64,000 nt of DNA, taken from Tectiglobus sp965223355. Its GTDB lineage: Bacteria > Pseudomonadota > Alphaproteobacteria > Rhizobiales > Hyphomicrobiaceae. Position numbers and translations under genes: made by a program. The notes below the pieces were generated by a model. It saw only the letters and a program-made list of their open reading frames with translations, made no database searches and had not been told where the DNA came from. The DNA lies in contig CBDCWE010000003.1 in NCBI GenBank assembly GCA_965223355.1, positions 4,030,001 to 4,094,000 of the forward strand, in the 5' to 3' direction. Positions within the stretch are counted from its first letter, which is position 1. Each line of letters starts with the position of its first letter. Of this stretch, positions 1 through 8,595 are shown piece after piece.

Positions 1-145
1 CGACATCCTCCTCCTTACCAGCCCCTGAGCATCGACGGTTTCGGGATGCGCCGGAACGGGTACTCAGGGGGACACGGTGACAACGGGCTTTACACAGCGG
101 CCGGCTCTGGAGGAGTCGCTGCGAAAACCACAAGGATCAAGTCAA

Positions 146-1741
146 ATGTCGAATGAGGCAGCAAATTCAAACTCGGAAAATGATCGCGTATTGATTTTCG
201 ATACGACGCTGCGTGATGGTGAACAGTGTCCCGGCGCGACAATGACCTTCGAGGAAAAGCTCGAAGTCGCCGAACTGCTCGATCACATGGGCGTCGACAT
301 CATCGAAGCCGGGTTTCCGTTTGCCTCCGACGGCGACTTCGAGGCTGTCGCAGAGATTGCGCGGCGGACCAAGAACGCTGTCGTCGCAGGATTGTGCCGG
401 GCCGGCTTCAACGATATCGACCGTTGCGGTGAGGCCGTGAAGAATGCGCAACGCCCGCGCGTTCACACGTTCCTGTCAACATCACCGATCCATATCAAGT
501 GGAAACTGCAGAAGACACCGGAACAGGTGTTGGAGATGGTCACGGCATCGGTGAGCCGCGCGCGCAACTGGGCCGACGATGTCGAATGGTCGGCGGAAGA
601 TGGCACGCGAACGGAGTTTGACTATCTGTGTCAGTGCATCGATGCGGCAATCAGGGCCGGTGCGACGACGATCAATATCCCGGACACCGTTGGTTATACG
701 ACGCCGGAAGAGCATTTCGAAATGTTCACGAGGCTGCGTGACAACGTCGCCAACTCCGACAAGGTGGTCTGGTCGGTGCACTGCCACAACGATCTCGGCA
801 TGGCGGTGGCCAATTCGCTCGCCGGCGTCAAGGCCGGGGCCCGCCAGATCGAGTGCACGATCAACGGCATTGGCGAGCGGGCCGGCAACGCGGCGCTGGA
901 AGAGATCGTGATGGCCATCAAGACCCGCAACGATGTGCTGGCCTACGACGTCAACATCAATACCGAAATGTTGATGCGGGCTTCGAAGTTAGTGTCGGCT
1001 GCGACGTCGTTTCCAGTGCAGTACAACAAGGCGATTGTCGGGCGCAACGCCTTCGCCCACGAGAGCGGTATTCACCAGGATGGTATGCTGAAGCACACCC
1101 AGACCTATGAGATCATGACGCCGGAATCGGTCGGCGTCTCGAAGTCCTCATTGGTGATGGGCAAGCATTCGGGCCGCAATGCCTTCCGTGCCAAACTGAG
1201 GGATCTCGGCTATGAGCTGGGCGAAAACGCCTTGGAGGACGCGTTTGTCCGGCTCAAAGCATTGGCTGACCGCAAGAAGATTGTCTACGACGAAGACATC
1301 GAGGCGTTGGTGGACGAGGAAATCGCGACCGGCGCCGACCGGATCAAGGTGGTGTCGTTGACGGTCATCGCCGGCACGTCCGGGCCGCAGTCAGCGACCC
1401 TGACGCTCGATGTCGACGGTGAACACAAGACCGTGCAGTCATCCGGTAACGGGCCCGTGGATGCCACGTTCAATGCCATTCACGCAATCATTCCGCACGA
1501 GGCGGTGTTGGAGCTCTATCAGGTGCACGCCGTGACCGAGGGTACGGATGCGCAGGCGGAAGTGTCTGTGCGGCTGCAGGAGGATGGGCGCACGTCGACC
1601 TCGAGATCGGCCGATCCCGACACGCTCGTTGCCTCAGCGAAGGCTTATATCGGTGCGCTCAACAAGCTTATCCTGAAGAAGGAGCGCGGCGCACCGGCAC
1701 AGCACTATGTTGAGGACCGCGCGCAGTTGCGCGGGCCCTAG
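146..1741 (+). CDS. leuA: 2-isopropylmalate synthase
   Basis: First committed step of leucine synthesis: condenses acetyl-CoA with 2-oxoisovalerate in the cytoplasm. The HMGL-like TIM barrel opens with DTTLRDGEQ (residues 19-27). It carries the metal-binding HCHND motif near residue 212 and NGIGERAGN shortly after. The C-terminal third is the LeuA allosteric domain, so feedback by leucine is expected. The ATG at 146 has AAGGA nine bases upstream; a GTG at 77 preceded by AGGGGGA would add 23 non-conserved residues and cannot be excluded. The stop codon TAG is the first three bases of a family A palindromic element, so the C-terminus was set or changed by that insertion. The family assignment is secure. 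Confidence 0.96.
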   Translation: MSNEAANSNSENDRVLIFDTTLRDGEQCPGATMTFEEKLEVAELLDHMGVDIIEAGFPFASDGDFEAVAEIARRTKNAVVAGLCRAGFNDIDRCGEAVKNAQRPRVHTFLSTSPIHIKWKLQKTPEQVLEMVTASVSRARNWADDVEWSAEDGTRTEFDYLCQCIDAAIRAGATTINIPDTVGYTTPEEHFEMFTRLRDNVANSDKVVWSVHCHNDLGMAVANSLAGVKAGARQIECTINGIGERAGNAALEEIVMAIKTRNDVLAYDVNINTEMLMRASKLVSAATSFPVQYNKAIVGRNAFAHESGIHQDGMLKHTQTYEIMTPESVGVSKSSLVMGKHSGRNAFRAKLRDLGYELGENALEDAFVRLKALADRKKIVYDEDIEALVDEEIATGADRIKVVSLTVIAGTSGPQSATLTLDVDGEHKTVQSSGNGPVDATFNAIHAIIPHEAVLELYQVHAVTEGTDAQAEVSVRLQEDGRTSTSRSADPDTLVASAKAYIGALNKLILKKERGAPAQHYVEDRAQLRGP

Positions 1742-1876
1742 AGCAACCTGCCTTTATTCGGAATCGGAACGATCCCGAATAAAGGCAGAAAGTTGCTCGC
1801 CTCTAAAGTGGCGATCATCTTTGTGCTTCAAGTTGGAACCGCAATAGCGGTTCCAACTTGAAGCACGATGATCTAG
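1739..1876 (+). repeat. Family A palindromic element, copy 1
   Basis: Two-hairpin element with ends TAGAGCAAC and GATGATCTA. Its first three bases are the leuA stop codon. The distal hairpin (1823-1866) has a C-G pair where most other copies have T-A on the two arms, a paired change that keeps the stem. Confidence 0.9.
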
Positions 1877-2168
1877 CGATTGGCGCCGGCGGTCGATCTC
1901 GGGGCAGAATTTGTGCTGGCGCACGAATTCGCGCACTATTGTCGCCGCGGGGCGGCCGCGCGCAATCGCTCAAACTGCTCGACAGTTTGGAACTATCTAA
2001 TCATAAGGGTGAAATTGGCCGGGTTAACGCCAACGACGTTAGCCGAGTGGCGTCGGTGTTCCGGCATCTGGCGGTCACGGTTGCACGGTTGAATGTCCTG
2101 TTGACCGCTGGCGGGCAGGTCACACAACCTGCAGGGGGTTGTTGATGGGCGAGAAAGTTTGACAAACA
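1877..2168. other. Gene-free spacer before mreB
   Basis: Nothing recognisable between the repeat and mreB. Short open frames here lack ribosome-binding sites and protein-like composition. The mreB promoter is presumably in this stretch, but no clear -35/-10 pair was found. Confidence 0.5.
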
Positions 2169-3206
2169 ATGCTGTCCACAATGGCCACTGTTTTTTCAGA
2201 TGACATGGCGATCGATCTCGGAACGGCCAACACGCTCATTCACGTCGTCAACCGCGGGGTCGTGATCGACGAGCCTTCGGTGGTTGCGATCCGAAACAAG
2301 GGCGGCACGCGCGAAGTGCTGGCGGTCGGGCGGCAGGCCAAGCAAATGCTGGGCCGGACGCCCGAGACGATCGAGACGATCCGGCCGCTGCGCGACGGCG
2401 TGATCGCTGATTTCATCGCCACCGAGGAAATGCTGCGCCAGTTGATCAAAAAGACCAAGACGATGCTCGGCTTCCGCCGGCCGCGGATTCTGATTTGCAT
2501 TCCGGCCGGAGCAACGCCGGTGGAGCGGCGTGCGGTCTATGAAACCGCGCTGTCGGCCGGCGCCAGACGGGTCTTTATGATCGAGGAACCGGTGGCAGCA
2601 TCGCTCGGTGCGGGGCTGCCAATTGATGAGCCGTTCGGCTTGATGGTGGTCGACATCGGTGGTGGGACGACCGACATCGCGGTGCTGTCATCGGGCGGCG
2701 TCGTGCAGGCGCGGTCGCTGCGTTGTGCCGGCAATGCGATGGACGAGGCCATCATTCGCTATGTCCGTCGCAAGCATCAGTTGCTCATCGGTGAGGCCAA
2801 CGCCGAGCGGATCAAGATTGAAGCCGGCACGGCATCACCGAGCGGCGGCAGCGCTGCCGCCGAAATCCACATTCGCGGCAGAGACTTACGTCAAGGCCGG
2901 CCGAAGAGCATCGTGCTCGGACCAGTTGATATCGCCGATGCGCTATCCGGGCCGATCGAGGAAATCGCCGAGTTCGTGCAGCGTGCGCTGGAAGACCTGC
3001 CGGCGGAGATTGCCACCGACATCTGCGACCGGGGCATCTATCTGACCGGCGGCGGCGCACTGCTCGACAATCTCGATCAGGAACTCGAACGCCAGACCGG
3101 TGTGAAGATCATGGTACCGGACAACCCGTCCCATTGTGTCGTAAAAGGAACAGCCGTTGTTCTGGAGAATTTAAGCGTTCACGATCATTTACTGATCAAA
3201 CCATAA
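2169..3206 (+). CDS. mreB: Rod shape-determining actin MreB
   Basis: Bacterial actin that forms membrane-associated filaments directing lateral wall synthesis. The actin/HSP70 phosphate-1 signature is seen as AIDLGTANTLIHV near the N-terminus, phosphate-2 as VVDIGGGTTDIAVLS mid-protein, and the adenosine loop as YLTGGGALLDNLD near the C-terminus. Its 345 residues match the family length. A second ATG at 2184 (MATVFSDD) is an equally reasonable start. It heads an operon-like run mreB-mreC-mreD-mrdA-rodA, all on one strand, which supports a complete elongasome and a rod-shaped cell. Confidence 0.96.
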   Translation: MLSTMATVFSDDMAIDLGTANTLIHVVNRGVVIDEPSVVAIRNKGGTREVLAVGRQAKQMLGRTPETIETIRPLRDGVIADFIATEEMLRQLIKKTKTMLGFRRPRILICIPAGATPVERRAVYETALSAGARRVFMIEEPVAASLGAGLPIDEPFGLMVVDIGGGTTDIAVLSSGGVVQARSLRCAGNAMDEAIIRYVRRKHQLLIGEANAERIKIEAGTASPSGGSAAAEIHIRGRDLRQGRPKSIVLGPVDIADALSGPIEEIAEFVQRALEDLPAEIATDICDRGIYLTGGGALLDNLDQELERQTGVKIMVPDNPSHCVVKGTAVVLENLSVHDHLLIKP

Positions 3207-3290
3207 GATTTTGATTGTATATTTAATATTCGCCTAATTTGCTTGGCTTCGGAACAGTTGCTCCGAGTTGCAGGGGTTAGTCTAGCCGCA

Positions 3291-4283
3291 ATGGCCGTAC
3301 TGCGAGATGATTTGTTCACGCGAGGTCGTGTTTCGCATCGACGTCATGTGATTAGCGCAATGCATTGTGCGCTCATATTTGTTGCGCTGGCGCTGTTGGT
3401 GCTGGGCCGACTCGAACATCCCCTCGTGCGCGTCTTTAGCCAAAGTCTGGCCGAGTTCGCCGCCAAGCCGCTAAGCGTTGCCCGGTCGCTCTCAGGGCGG
3501 CTCGAATTGGTGTGGGAGCGGGCAAATTTGGCTGTTCACGGCGAACGTGAAGTGGAGCGCCTTCGTCGACAGATCGTACGGTTGCGGGCGGCAGCGCAAG
3601 ACGCCGAGCAAGTGCGCCGGCAACTCGAAAGCCTCGAAAAACTCGTCAAGCTGGTGCGTCGCGATGAAGATGGTGCGACGGTGACGGCACGCGTGCTGGC
3701 AGGATCAGGTGGCGTGTTTCGACGCTCGCTATTGATTGATGGCGGCGTGGCTGAAGGCGTTTACGACGGATTTCCAGTGTTTGGCGATGGCGGCCTTATC
3801 GGTCGCACGATCGATGCCACCGATGATACCTCGCGCGTGCTGTTGCTCAGTGACATCAACAGCCGGGTACCGGTCAATGTCGGCGCGCGCATGTATCGTG
3901 CGATCCTTGCCGGGGACGGCAGTTCATCGCCGCGCCTGCACTTTCTGCAGCGGACTGCGCGGCTCAGGGCCGGAGAAGCGGTCGAAACGTCGGGCGCGGG
4001 CGGCATCTTTCCCGCCGGCCTGGCGATCGGTGAGATTGTCGAAGATGGCGGCGGGCTTCGGGTCAGGCTCCACGCCAGCGATCGTCCCCAGCATTTCGTT
4101 CGTGTGCACACCTTCCGCGGCCCGGGTGCGCGCTTGACCGGGATCTTGTCGGCGCGGTCCTATCTACGCCGAGCCAGAGCGCTCGATGCATTAGCGCACA
4201 GTCGCCGGCCGGTGACGCTGCGGGCCGATCGCGATCCGGTGCTGCGGGTGATGCGTCACGGCGGCAAGGCGGTGGTGCGATGA
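3291..4283 (+). CDS. mreC: Rod shape-determining protein MreC
   Basis: Periplasmic scaffold linking MreB/MreD to the PBP2-RodA synthase. The product has a short cytoplasmic N-terminus, one membrane helix (about residues 23-40, ALIFVALALLVLG), a charged coiled coil (about 75-120, rich in E/R/L heptads), and then the beta-rich MreC domain, which includes VLLLSDINSRVPV. The ATG at 3291 gives the usual N-terminus; a TTG at 3243 would add 16 residues. The 84 bases after mreB are AT-rich compared with the surroundings and could hold a secondary promoter. The last four bases overlap mreD (ATGA), indicating translational coupling. Confidence 0.93.
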   Translation: MAVLRDDLFTRGRVSHRRHVISAMHCALIFVALALLVLGRLEHPLVRVFSQSLAEFAAKPLSVARSLSGRLELVWERANLAVHGEREVERLRRQIVRLRAAAQDAEQVRRQLESLEKLVKLVRRDEDGATVTARVLAGSGGVFRRSLLIDGGVAEGVYDGFPVFGDGGLIGRTIDATDDTSRVLLLSDINSRVPVNVGARMYRAILAGDGSSSPRLHFLQRTARLRAGEAVETSGAGGIFPAGLAIGEIVEDGGGLRVRLHASDRPQHFVRVHTFRGPGARLTGILSARSYLRRARALDALAHSRRPVTLRADRDPVLRVMRHGGKAVVR

Positions 4284-4807
4284 GGGTCGTGTTGATGGCG
4301 CTCGTGTGGATGTTGCTGGTTGGTCTGACGGGGCTGGCCGGAACCGGATTCGGAGTACCGTGGCCGATGTCCGAAACACTTGCGCGCACCTTTGCCGTCC
4401 TGCCGCTGGCGCTGATTGTCGTTTGCAGTATGCGGGGCGGGGCCTGGGCTGTGTCGTGGCTCGTCTTCCTGTGCGGTCTGGCCATGGATCTGATGATGCA
4501 GACGGTGCTTGGTTATTGGGCGCTGTTGTATCTGATCGCCGCGTTGTTGGCGCGGCTGTGTCCCGGTGGATTGCGGCAGACGGTTTGGGGCCGGCTGGCA
4601 TGGGCCGTCGGGCTCGGGTTGGCCAGCTTTGCGGTTCAGTTTGTGGTCGGCTGGTCGATGTATCTGATGGTCCCCGACTGGCAGGTTCTGGCCTCGGCCA
4701 GCGTGGTTGTCATCATCGCCGTCACGGTTCTGGAACTGGTGATCGCCGTCGTCAGGTCTTTATGGTCGGTTTGGGCGGGGCCCGATTTCCAGGCACGAGG
4801 TGTTTAG
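4280..4807 (+). CDS. mreD: Rod shape-determining protein MreD
   Basis: Small polytopic inner-membrane protein of the elongasome. Its 175 residues are almost entirely hydrophobic, with about five predicted helices. CGLAMDLMMQTVLGYWALLY is the conserved MreD core, where an Asp lies in a helix followed by a Gly-rich turn. The identification rests mainly on position between mreC and mrdA, together with size and hydrophobicity. The start overlaps the mreC stop by four bases. Confidence 0.9.
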   Translation: MRVVLMALVWMLLVGLTGLAGTGFGVPWPMSETLARTFAVLPLALIVVCSMRGGAWAVSWLVFLCGLAMDLMMQTVLGYWALLYLIAALLARLCPGGLRQTVWGRLAWAVGLGLASFAVQFVVGWSMYLMVPDWQVLASASVVVIIAVTVLELVIAVVRSLWSVWAGPDFQARGV

Positions 4808-4887
4808 AGCGGATCGCTTGACCGCCAGGCGTTGCGCATGGCGGGCCGACCGATTGCAGCTCGGTCGCAAGGGTTGTAGCACGGCAG

Positions 4888-6768
4888 ATGTTCCTGCAGG
4901 CAGACGATAGCGAAAGAAGCCGGCGCAAGTTCACACGGCGCGCCTTGCTGTTCGGCGGCGTCCAGGCGCTCGGGTTCGGCGTGCTGACGTCGCGGCTCTA
5001 TCAGTTGCAGGTGATGGAGCGCGGCGTCTACGTTCCGATTGCCGAGCGCAACCGGGTCTCGGAGTATGGGCTCGCTGCCTTACGTGGCCAGATTGTCGAC
5101 CGCCGCGGTCTCGTGCTGGCCAAGACGCATGAAACCTTTCGCTGCTATCTGACGCCGTCACTGGCCGGAGACGTGTCGGATGTTTTGGCATCGCTGGCCG
5201 AGATCATCGACTTTGGCGACGGCGAAAGAGCGCGCCTTGAAGCGCGGCTCAAGCGCCACCCGTCGAAGTTGCCGCTGCTCGTTGCCGATGATCTGAGTTG
5301 GCAACAGGCGGCGCAGGCCAGCATTCATGCGCCGTGGCTGCCTGGTGTCGACATCGAACTTGGCGGCCGGCGGACCTATCATGGCGGCACCTCCATGGGC
5401 CATGTCGTCGGCTATATTGGCGCGGTCGAGCGATTTGCATTGGACGACAAGCCGGCGCTGCGCCTTGCCGGGGCAAAGATTGGCAAAACCGGTGTTGAGC
5501 GGGGCATGGAAGAGGCACTGGCCGGGCACAGCGGGCTGGTGCGCCGCGAGGCCGATGCCCACGGCAAGATCGTCAGCCAGCTGTCGCGGGTTGAGCCGCA
5601 ACACGGTGAGCACGTGGTGCTGTCAATCGACAAAACCCTTCAGGATCTGCTTCTCAGCCGGTTGCATTCCTATCGCCGCGCCGCCGCGGTAGTCGTCGAC
5701 TGTTTACAAGGTGATGTGCTGGCGATGGTGTCTTCGCCCGCGTTTGACTTTGCGCGCATGGCCGGCCCGATGTCGCAAAGCGAATGGCAACGGTTGCGCG
5801 AGACACGCGATGAGCCGATGCTCAATCGCGCCGCGCAGGGACATTATCCGCCCGGTTCCACGTTCAAAATGGTCACCGCGCTCGCGGCTTTGGAAGCAGG
5901 CGTGCTCGATCCTCGCGACCAGATCAACTGCCGCGGCGCCATTAAGGTTGCCAACCACAAGTTCCGGTGTTGGAACCGCGGCGGCCATGGTCCGTGCGAC
6001 CTGCATCGGGCACTGCGCGAAAGCTGTGATGTTTATTTCTATGAGATCTCACGCCGGGTCGGCATTAACAGGATTGCCGAGATGGCCCACAAACTGGGCC
6101 TCGGTCAGACCTACGACAACGGCTTTGCCGGCCAGGGCAGCGGGCTCATTCCGGATGCGGACTGGAAGCTCGCCCGCTTCGGCCGCGGCTGGTATACCGG
6201 CGAGACGTTGCTTGCCGCGATCGGTCAAGGCTACGTCCAGGCGACGCCGCTGCAGATGGCGGTCATGACGGCGCGGCTGGCCACCGGCAAAGCGATCGTG
6301 CCGCATCTGGCGCGCATTTACGGCTCGCCGGTGGCGCCAGGCGTGCAGGCGCTCGATGTCAATCGCGATCATCTCGAACTGGTGCGCCGGGCGATGGCCG
6401 CGGTGGTCAACGAGCCGAGCGGAACCGGCACCAAGGCCCGGCTCGATTCCGGGCACGTTGCAATGCTCGGCAAGACCGGGACGTCACAGGTCGCGCGCAT
6501 GTCTTCGCGGCTCGGCCGAAGCACCTTGCCGTGGCATTTGCGCGATCATGCGCTGTTCGTTGGATTTGTCGAGGACCAGCGTCTGGAACAACCGCTCTTT
6601 GCGTTGTCCGTGATCGTCGAACACGGTGGCAGCGGCGGCCAAACGGCGGCGCCGCTGGCACGACTGCTGGCGCGCGATGTGTTGGCGGCGGCAGCTGGCG
6701 GGCAGGGGCGTAGTGACCATTGGCAGATGGTGTCCGGTGCTGGGCTGGCGCGGCGGCGGGACGGCTGA
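4888..6768 (+). CDS. mrdA: Penicillin-binding protein 2 (peptidoglycan DD-transpeptidase)
   Basis: Class B PBP that cross-links new lateral-wall peptidoglycan, partnered with RodA. A single N-terminal anchor helix (about residues 18-36) is followed by the PBP dimerisation region, including LRGQIVDRRG near residue 65. The transpeptidase domain carries the catalytic STFK (Ser324), the second motif SCD (379-381) and KTG (529-531). Its length of 626 residues fits PBP2. It lies 80 bases after mreD, and rodA begins two bases after its stop. No truncation or frameshift is seen. Confidence 0.95.
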   Translation: MFLQADDSERSRRKFTRRALLFGGVQALGFGVLTSRLYQLQVMERGVYVPIAERNRVSEYGLAALRGQIVDRRGLVLAKTHETFRCYLTPSLAGDVSDVLASLAEIIDFGDGERARLEARLKRHPSKLPLLVADDLSWQQAAQASIHAPWLPGVDIELGGRRTYHGGTSMGHVVGYIGAVERFALDDKPALRLAGAKIGKTGVERGMEEALAGHSGLVRREADAHGKIVSQLSRVEPQHGEHVVLSIDKTLQDLLLSRLHSYRRAAAVVVDCLQGDVLAMVSSPAFDFARMAGPMSQSEWQRLRETRDEPMLNRAAQGHYPPGSTFKMVTALAALEAGVLDPRDQINCRGAIKVANHKFRCWNRGGHGPCDLHRALRESCDVYFYEISRRVGINRIAEMAHKLGLGQTYDNGFAGQGSGLIPDADWKLARFGRGWYTGETLLAAIGQGYVQATPLQMAVMTARLATGKAIVPHLARIYGSPVAPGVQALDVNRDHLELVRRAMAAVVNEPSGTGTKARLDSGHVAMLGKTGTSQVARMSSRLGRSTLPWHLRDHALFVGFVEDQRLEQPLFALSVIVEHGGSGGQTAAPLARLLARDVLAAAAGGQGRSDHWQMVSGAGLARRRDG

Positions 6769-6770
6769 AC

Positions 6771-7931
6771 ATGAGCCCACGGTCGCATGACTATTATGCC
6801 GGAGCACGGGTGCTTTCCATCGGTGAAAAGCTGGCCCGCGTCAACTGGTCGGTGATCGCGGTTTTGTGTGCGATTGCGGGGGTCGGCTTCGTCCAGCTCT
6901 ATTCGATTGCGGGCGGGACACTCGATCCCTGGGGAGACCGCCAAATCGTGCGCTTTCTGTTCGGCCTCGGACTGGTGCTCGCCATTGCCGTGATACCGCG
7001 CGACTTTTGGCTGGGGATTGCCTATCCCGCCTATCTGTTCGCGTTGCTTTGCCTCGGGTTGGTGCTCGTGATCGGCAGCGAGGCCGGCGGCGCACGGCGT
7101 TGGATCGCCCTCGCCGGTGTCACATTCCAGCCTTCGGAGATGATGAAGGTGGCTTTGGTGCTGGCGCTGGCGCGCTACTATCAGTGGCTGCCCGAGCGCT
7201 GGGTGTCGCATCCGGTCGGCTTGCTCGCACCGCTGTTGATGATCGCCGTTCCGGTTGCGTTGATGCTGCTGCAGCCCGACCTTGGGACCGCGGTACTGCT
7301 GTCGATTGTCGGCGTCGGCCTGATGTTTCTAGCCGGTGTCAACGTGCTTTACTTCATGGCGGCAGCGTTGGGCGCAATTGGTTCGGCGCCGGTCGCGTTC
7401 ACCTTGCTGCACGACTATCAACGCCGGCGGATCGAGGTGTTCCTCAATCCGGAGCGTGATCCGCTCGGTGCCGGTTATCACATTGCCCAGTCGAAGATTG
7501 CGCTCGGTTCGGGCGGCGTTTCCGGCAAAGGCTTCATGGAGGGGACGCAGGTCAAACTGGATTTCCTGCCGGAAAAACATACCGATTTCATTTTCACCGG
7601 CTTCGGTGAGGAGTGGGGTTTCGTCGGCGCCGTTTTTCTGCTCGGACTGTTTGCGGTGCTGCTGATGCTGCTGACCTTGATGGCCTTGCGCTGCTCCAGC
7701 CAGTTCGCCCGTCTTACAATTTCCGGTGCCGCAATTCTGATTTTTTCATACGTCTTCATCAACATCGCCATGGTGAGCGGATTGCTGCCGGTCGTCGGTG
7801 TTCCATTGCCGTTGGTGTCCTACGGCGGGTCGGCCATGCTGACGGTGTTGTCCGCCATCGGGCTTGCGATGTGTGCCTACGTGCATCGCGGACAGTGGTT
7901 CGTGCGCGGTCGGCTAGGTCCGTTCTGGTAG
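6771..7931 (+). CDS. rodA: Peptidoglycan glycosyltransferase RodA
   Basis: SEDS-family polymerase that extends glycan strands during elongation. About ten membrane helices are visible. Family hallmarks include RRWIALAGVTFQPSE, LLQPDLGTA with the catalytic Asp, PEKHTDFIFTGFGEEWGF in the large periplasmic loop, and PLPLVSYGGSAML near the end. ATG 6771 sits two bases after the mrdA stop; an upstream frame from 6720 would overlap mrdA by 49 bases and adds unconserved residues. Length 386. It is the last gene of the elongasome operon, followed by a family B hairpin cluster that may stabilise or end the transcript. Confidence 0.95.
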   Translation: MSPRSHDYYAGARVLSIGEKLARVNWSVIAVLCAIAGVGFVQLYSIAGGTLDPWGDRQIVRFLFGLGLVLAIAVIPRDFWLGIAYPAYLFALLCLGLVLVIGSEAGGARRWIALAGVTFQPSEMMKVALVLALARYYQWLPERWVSHPVGLLAPLLMIAVPVALMLLQPDLGTAVLLSIVGVGLMFLAGVNVLYFMAAALGAIGSAPVAFTLLHDYQRRRIEVFLNPERDPLGAGYHIAQSKIALGSGGVSGKGFMEGTQVKLDFLPEKHTDFIFTGFGEEWGFVGAVFLLGLFAVLLMLLTLMALRCSSQFARLTISGAAILIFSYVFINIAMVSGLLPVVGVPLPLVSYGGSAMLTVLSAIGLAMCAYVHRGQWFVRGRLGPFW

Positions 7932-7956
7932 TCGTCCGTGATCAAGTCTCAGGTTT

Positions 7957-8079
7957 GCAAAGGGCGGCGCCTTTAACCAATCGCCGTTTCACGGCGATCT
8001 ATGAGGGGCTTTCAGCCCCTCATACTCCCCGACCAGGGGATAAACCCCTGGACCCCGGACTTGTTCAGAGGTTTCTTAG
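7957..8079 (+). repeat. Family B hairpin cluster, copy 1
   Basis: Consecutive short palindromes follow rodA: AAAGGGCG/CGCCTTT, CGCCGT/ACGGCG, GAGGGGCT/AGCCCCTC and CCAGGGG/CCCCTGG, ending in TTCAGAGGTTTCTTAG. The same modules in the same order recur elsewhere in the window. Confidence 0.85.
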
Positions 8080-8210
8080 CCCGTTTGCAAGGCGGTTTTG
8101 TGCTTGGTGGGGCCACTGTCGCCCTGGGCGGGTGGTCCCGGCGCCGGTGCGAGGTCGCCGGACAGCAAGGTGCTCGACGCGGTTGTGATGGCGGCGGACG
8201 GCGGCAGGCT

Positions 8211-8525
8211 TCAGACCAGCGTGCGCTCGAACAGGGCTTCCAGGTTGTACCAGGCCGTCTCCGCAGCAGGCAGATGGTAGGCGGCGCGTTCCGGGAAACA
8301 ATACCCGTGTTCGGTGCCGGGCACGACTTCGACCGTTGACTTGATGCCGTGCTCATAAAAAATCGCTTTGATGCGCGCTGCCGTGTCCGCCTCGACGTGG
8401 CTGTCGACCTCGGCGAACGACAGATACATTTCGGCCCTGATGCGGGCTGTCGCAAGATGCGGAGAATCCGGTTCGTCGGTGACAATGCGCGTGCCGTGGA
8501 AGGTGGCCGGCACGGCCGGTCCGCG
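8211..8525 (-). pseudogene. C-terminal remnant of a dienelactone hydrolase-family protein
   Basis: Reading the minus strand, the last 100 or so residues look like the end of carboxymethylenebutenolidase-type alpha/beta hydrolases. RIVTDEPDSPHLATARIRAE is followed by YLSFAEVDSHVEAD (acid region) and PGTEHGYCFPERAAYH (catalytic His), with a terminal LFERTL helix. The N-terminal half with the nucleophile elbow is missing, and upstream the frame runs into non-homologous sequence beside dctM. The open frame can be extended to 8645, but that part is not protein-like. Most likely a decayed gene. Confidence 0.6.
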
Positions 8526-8595
8526 TTGGCGGCAAATGATCCGGCGCAGGGCCGCTGTCGTGCGATGTGGGGGCACGATTGCGGGCCGGCGGTGA

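Noticed and set aside
1739..1876. Family A hairpins as ordinary rho-independent terminators
   Set aside because: No T-run follows the stems, and one copy (29040) sits in a divergent promoter region; a dispersed element explains them better, though some may act in transcription end formation.
6720..6770. Upstream start for rodA inside mrdA
   Set aside because: Would add 17 unconserved residues; the ATG at 6771 gives the usual N-terminus right after the mrdA stop.
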